A DNA stretch of 64,000 bases, taken from contig NC_134522.1 of NCBI RefSeq assembly GCF_027942865.1, positions 8,955,849 through 9,019,848 of the forward strand. Reading direction: 5' to 3'. Within the stretch, counting starts at the first letter, position 1; each line of letters opens with the position of its first letter. The position numbers and the translations under genes were made by a program. Below, piece by piece: positions 47,301-64,000 of this stretch. The notes below the pieces were generated by a model. The model saw only the letters and a list, made by a program, of their open reading frames with translations, had not been told where the DNA came from and made no database searches. The stretch is from Odontesthes bonariensis (Eukaryota > Chordata > Actinopteri > Atheriniformes > Atherinopsidae).

Positions 47301-48181
47301 CCATGTGGCACAGTCATTGTTTTGTGGGGTAGATCAAGCCGAGTTGTTGTTTCCTTGAGATGTTCTTCTTCCTGTGTAACTGACAGTTGGGAGGTTCCTC
47401 TGGGGGGATACTGTGTGCCGCCGGACACCACTGGGATGAATCTTCTGCTTTAAAAAGTGACAACCCCACATTGTGTGCTCTCAACCATTGTTTCAGAAGC
47501 CTCCTGAAATTTGCCAACTCCGTAGCCCTCTTTGTACTAATGGAGGTTGATGAACATCTATCCATTTTCCTTCTGTGGAGTCGTTTTTCTGGGGAACCAT
47601 CGTAGCAACCATGACTGTCAAGGTTATGGCTTAGTTCCCTCTTATTTTACTTTCTCTGGTTTTCAAATCTGCCAGTAGATGCTTCATAGTCCCCTTTCTA
47701 ATCCCGTCTCTCGGCTGCAAATCAATGTACAAAGTAACTGTCTAATCCCAATGTCCCATGTGTTTTAGAGCCAGATAGCCAAACTATAGGGGCTTTTTCA
47801 GCACCACGAAGCTTATAGAGGAAGAGAAAAGGTTTGTGAGGGGAGAAGGAGTGTAAGAGAACCTTGAGCACAGTGTTTAAAGGATATAGTCAATGTGTCA
47901 CAGTGGTCTGTTAATCCATCCATCCCAAAATTCCAGATCTTACAACGTTCGGGACAAACGGGCTGGAAATAGCTTTACAAGACCAATCAGAGAGTGTTGC
48001 ATCCTTCAAGACAGCCAATCTGATGTCCACACATGTCGCTAGATGTCCAGTCCAGCTGTCACTTACACCTGCTCCAAAGTCAGCAGCAACTGTTCCAGGA
48101 CCTGGACTAAAGGTATTAAGAGCTCTACGCCATGGCAGAATTTAGATGTCTAGTGTTTTTTCACTACTTCCTTTTCACAGC
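44012..48181 (-). other. daam2: Predicted daam2 3' UTR
   Basis: After the daam2 stop no further - strand exon is seen. AATAAA on the - strand (TTTATT at 44032-44037) could end a UTR of about 4.2 kb; nearer signals may also be used. The region contains a T-tract at about 44334-44364 and a perfect 12-bp-arm hairpin at 45778-45802. The extent is inferred. Confidence 0.45.
45778..45802. repeat. Perfect short hairpin in the daam2 3' UTR region
   Basis: CAGCTTGCTAAC, one A, then GTTAGCAAGCTG: 12-bp perfectly complementary arms with a single-base spacer on DNA. A transcript would need to open a few pairs to form a loop. Confidence 0.7.
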
Positions 48182-61856
<13,675 letters not shown>

Positions 61857-64000
61857 CTGTAAAAACATTACCATAAAAAACAATTTAAGTTGGCAGCTTA
61901 TTTTACTTCACGAGTGCCCGTATAAAATTCAAAACATGTCTCCCTCACATCTGTTTGACATCTTTATCTCATTGAGAGATGACCCCTTCTGAGATTTAAC
62001 AAGGTGTTAATTTAGAACATATTCAATAAAAAAAAAGAAGTCAAATACAAGCATCAGATCAAGTTGCCTGACTTGTTTTTGCAGTGACTGACAACAAATG
62101 TCAAGTGAAATGCATTGATTCATCGAGGTCACAGTGCATATAGTGCATATAAAAAAAAATAAAAAAAACTCAGTTTGGAATGGTTTCTAGAACAGTATAT
62201 GTAGAAAATAAAGACAAATGTCACATACATCTAGTATTAAAATCCACAAGTAGAGAGAATACATGTCTGAAAACTGCTTGAGACTTCATGTGAAACACAT
62301 TCTATTTATGGTCTGGGCTGGTTTCCTGCTCACCAGAAAACGTTCTTTTTTGAGGTTGTCGGGTATGACATATGTAAAACAGATGCTGCTTGTAAAGAAA
62401 GTGTCGTTTTTCAATGCCCGTGTTGACCTGAGGTGTTTGGCGGCAGACTGAGGTTGGCAACGAGTTAGGGGGACAACTCCCATTCACCGAAACCAGCCAA
62501 AGCCCTCACTGCCCACGCTTAAAAGGTAACTCTGCCAGCTTGTGTGCATCATGTGCACTCCACCTCATGTAACTGGAAACTACATCCCACAACATTTCTA
62601 ACAGACATCAAGTGACATTGACTGAAATTTGGCTGGGTTGCACAAAACCTGTAAATAGTTGCGTTTAAATTCCCAGTTTTCCATCTTTGGTTGTCGTGAT
62701 AACTTAATACTCAAGCAAATGATGATGATGTCATTATCTATTAAGAAAGCATTTTTTAAAAGCTTTTTATCTTTATGTCATATTCAAATGAAGGCGTATA
62801 CAGCACCAGTGGCAATTTGGGTCAGACAGCGGAGCTGCTTCAGTGTAGCACTGACAAAGTGAAATAATGCGGCATTAGGTATTCATATGCATCAACAATA
62901 AATTCATACAGTGGTGAAAGTGATGTCTTTGCGCATGGAGGAAAACCATAATTTGTCTGAAGTCATGAATCTAAGTCAGAATCACTTCTCCTTTTAGAAT
63001 TGTTCTGTCCTGAGGGAAATATTTGTATATTTAGCCTGCAAAAGCTGCAGTAATTTCCCCAGCCAGGCGCTGTTTGGTTCTGGGCAGCTAGTACACAGTA
63101 GGGCCATGTTATAGCTCATACTGTAATGGCCAACCAGCTCATAATGACCAGGTCTTTTCACAGATATTTCACCTGCTTGTACTCACTTTATTTTCAGCAA
63201 ATTATGGGCAGCCGTCGCCAGGCAGGGGATGTTTGGGGGGTTCAGTAACGGTACGGCCGGTGAGCTGCCACACTCGGGCTGCTACCTCGTGTTCTAGGGG
63301 ATTCACTTCTTGAGTGCGGGAATTGCAAAACTGAATGCATTTCTGTTTGTAGTTTAATGTTCTTGTGTAAGATATGAAAGTTTACACCATCTGATTTTGT
63401 GCTATCACAGCCATAAGAAGAACACGTCAGGTCTGATATTTTTTAAACACACCAGGTAGCTTTTCCTCCTTGTTTGTGTGTTCACCACCTATTTTTAGCA
63501 AACTTCTCATCAAAGCTTCTCATTTCATCAGTTCCTCACAGCGCTAACATATTTGCTGTAGCGCCCCATGCTGTGAGTAGTCAAAACATTTCCCTTCAAT
63601 CATCTACGTAGGACCTACAGGCTCTCTGACCTCACCTCTCTGAGACTGTAGGTGGTGCTCTATAGATTCAAAGCAGCAATCTCCAGCCATAGCTTGGCTA
63701 TAGCATAGATGACTGAATTTTCTCTTGACTGGTCTTATGTGACAAAAAAAATAAACCTTATGGACATGCTAACAAGGTTAAAAGCTCTTTTTTTTCTTAA
63801 TCAAAGGATAACTTTAATATATAAATCTCAATTATGCCAGATCAAGGTTAATATTATTATCTGCAAAGACTGCAGAGAAAAAAATGCATCAGAAGAGACA
63901 ATAACTCATTCGATATACAAGTAACTGCCCTGGGTGGCTTGCTGCTGCACTGCAGAAGAGGAGGTGACAGGAGCAATGAAGGTAAGTAACCATATGGTGA
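61857..64000 (-). other. daam2 intron, open at the window edge
   Basis: No exon with the sequence expected just upstream (start of FH2, or the Pro-rich FH1) is found on the - strand up to 64000, so this is a large intron whose upstream exon lies outside. Nothing else recognised. Confidence 0.6.

Noticed and set aside
62286-62483. Possible upstream daam2 exon on the - strand
   Set aside because: The translation (QPQSAAKHLRSTRALK and on) does not resemble the FH1 or early FH2 sequence expected, and splice sites do not keep phase with the exon at 61856.

Overview
This window is vertebrate nuclear DNA, almost certainly from a teleost fish. Genes are split by GT-AG introns and intergenic DNA is AT-rich. 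The mobile elements are fish-type: L2-like LINEs, Tc1-, Harbinger- and piggyBac-like relics, and foldback MITEs. The recognisable genes belong to one conserved vertebrate neighbourhood. mocs1 (molybdenum cofactor synthesis 1) lies on the + strand and the 3' half of daam2 (a Wnt/Rho formin) lies on the - strand, so they converge tail to tail as in mammals. A small tandem array of immunity-related GTPases (IRG) sits between them.

Layout. 1-8.8 kb: no gene seen; one large TTAA-flanked foldback MITE (2774-3436) and a diverged direct repeat. 8.8-12.84 kb: an old transposon with roughly 0.6-kb inverted arms around a broken gene for a cysteine-rich protein that I cannot assign to a family. 12.16-22.18 kb: two nearly identical 5-kb units in direct tandem. 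Each holds one transposon arm, a piggyBac-like relic, a mocs1 promoter and mocs1 exons 1-3. 22.2-29.7 kb: the rest of mocs1, with a Harbinger relic in intron 3. The final part has the known dual arrangement: MOCS1A ends in Gly-Gly-stop, and an alternative in-frame donor joins it to the MoaC-like MOCS1B exon. 30-36 kb: LINE fragments and a short foldback element. 36.2-42.8 kb: two intact IRG genes of 392 and 396 residues in the same direction, then a truncated IRG pseudogene. Each intact gene has a matching upstream block with a TATA box and an interferon-response-like element. 44-64 kb: daam2 on the - strand, with about 4.2 kb of predicted 3' UTR and ten coding exons (413 residues: most of the FH2 domain plus the C-terminal DAD region). 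The upstream exons lie outside the window.

Function. mocs1 makes cyclic pyranopterin monophosphate, the first step of molybdenum cofactor synthesis. daam2 assembles linear actin downstream of Wnt/PCP and Rho signalling. The IRG genes encode predicted interferon-inducible GTPases of cell-autonomous immunity. The most notable feature is the tandem duplication of the 5' third of mocs1. By reading the two units side by side, the only difference I found is the length of a C-tract, so this is either a very recent event or an assembly duplication. Exon boundaries were set by hand from splice sites, reading-frame closure and family knowledge; no alignment or database search was run.
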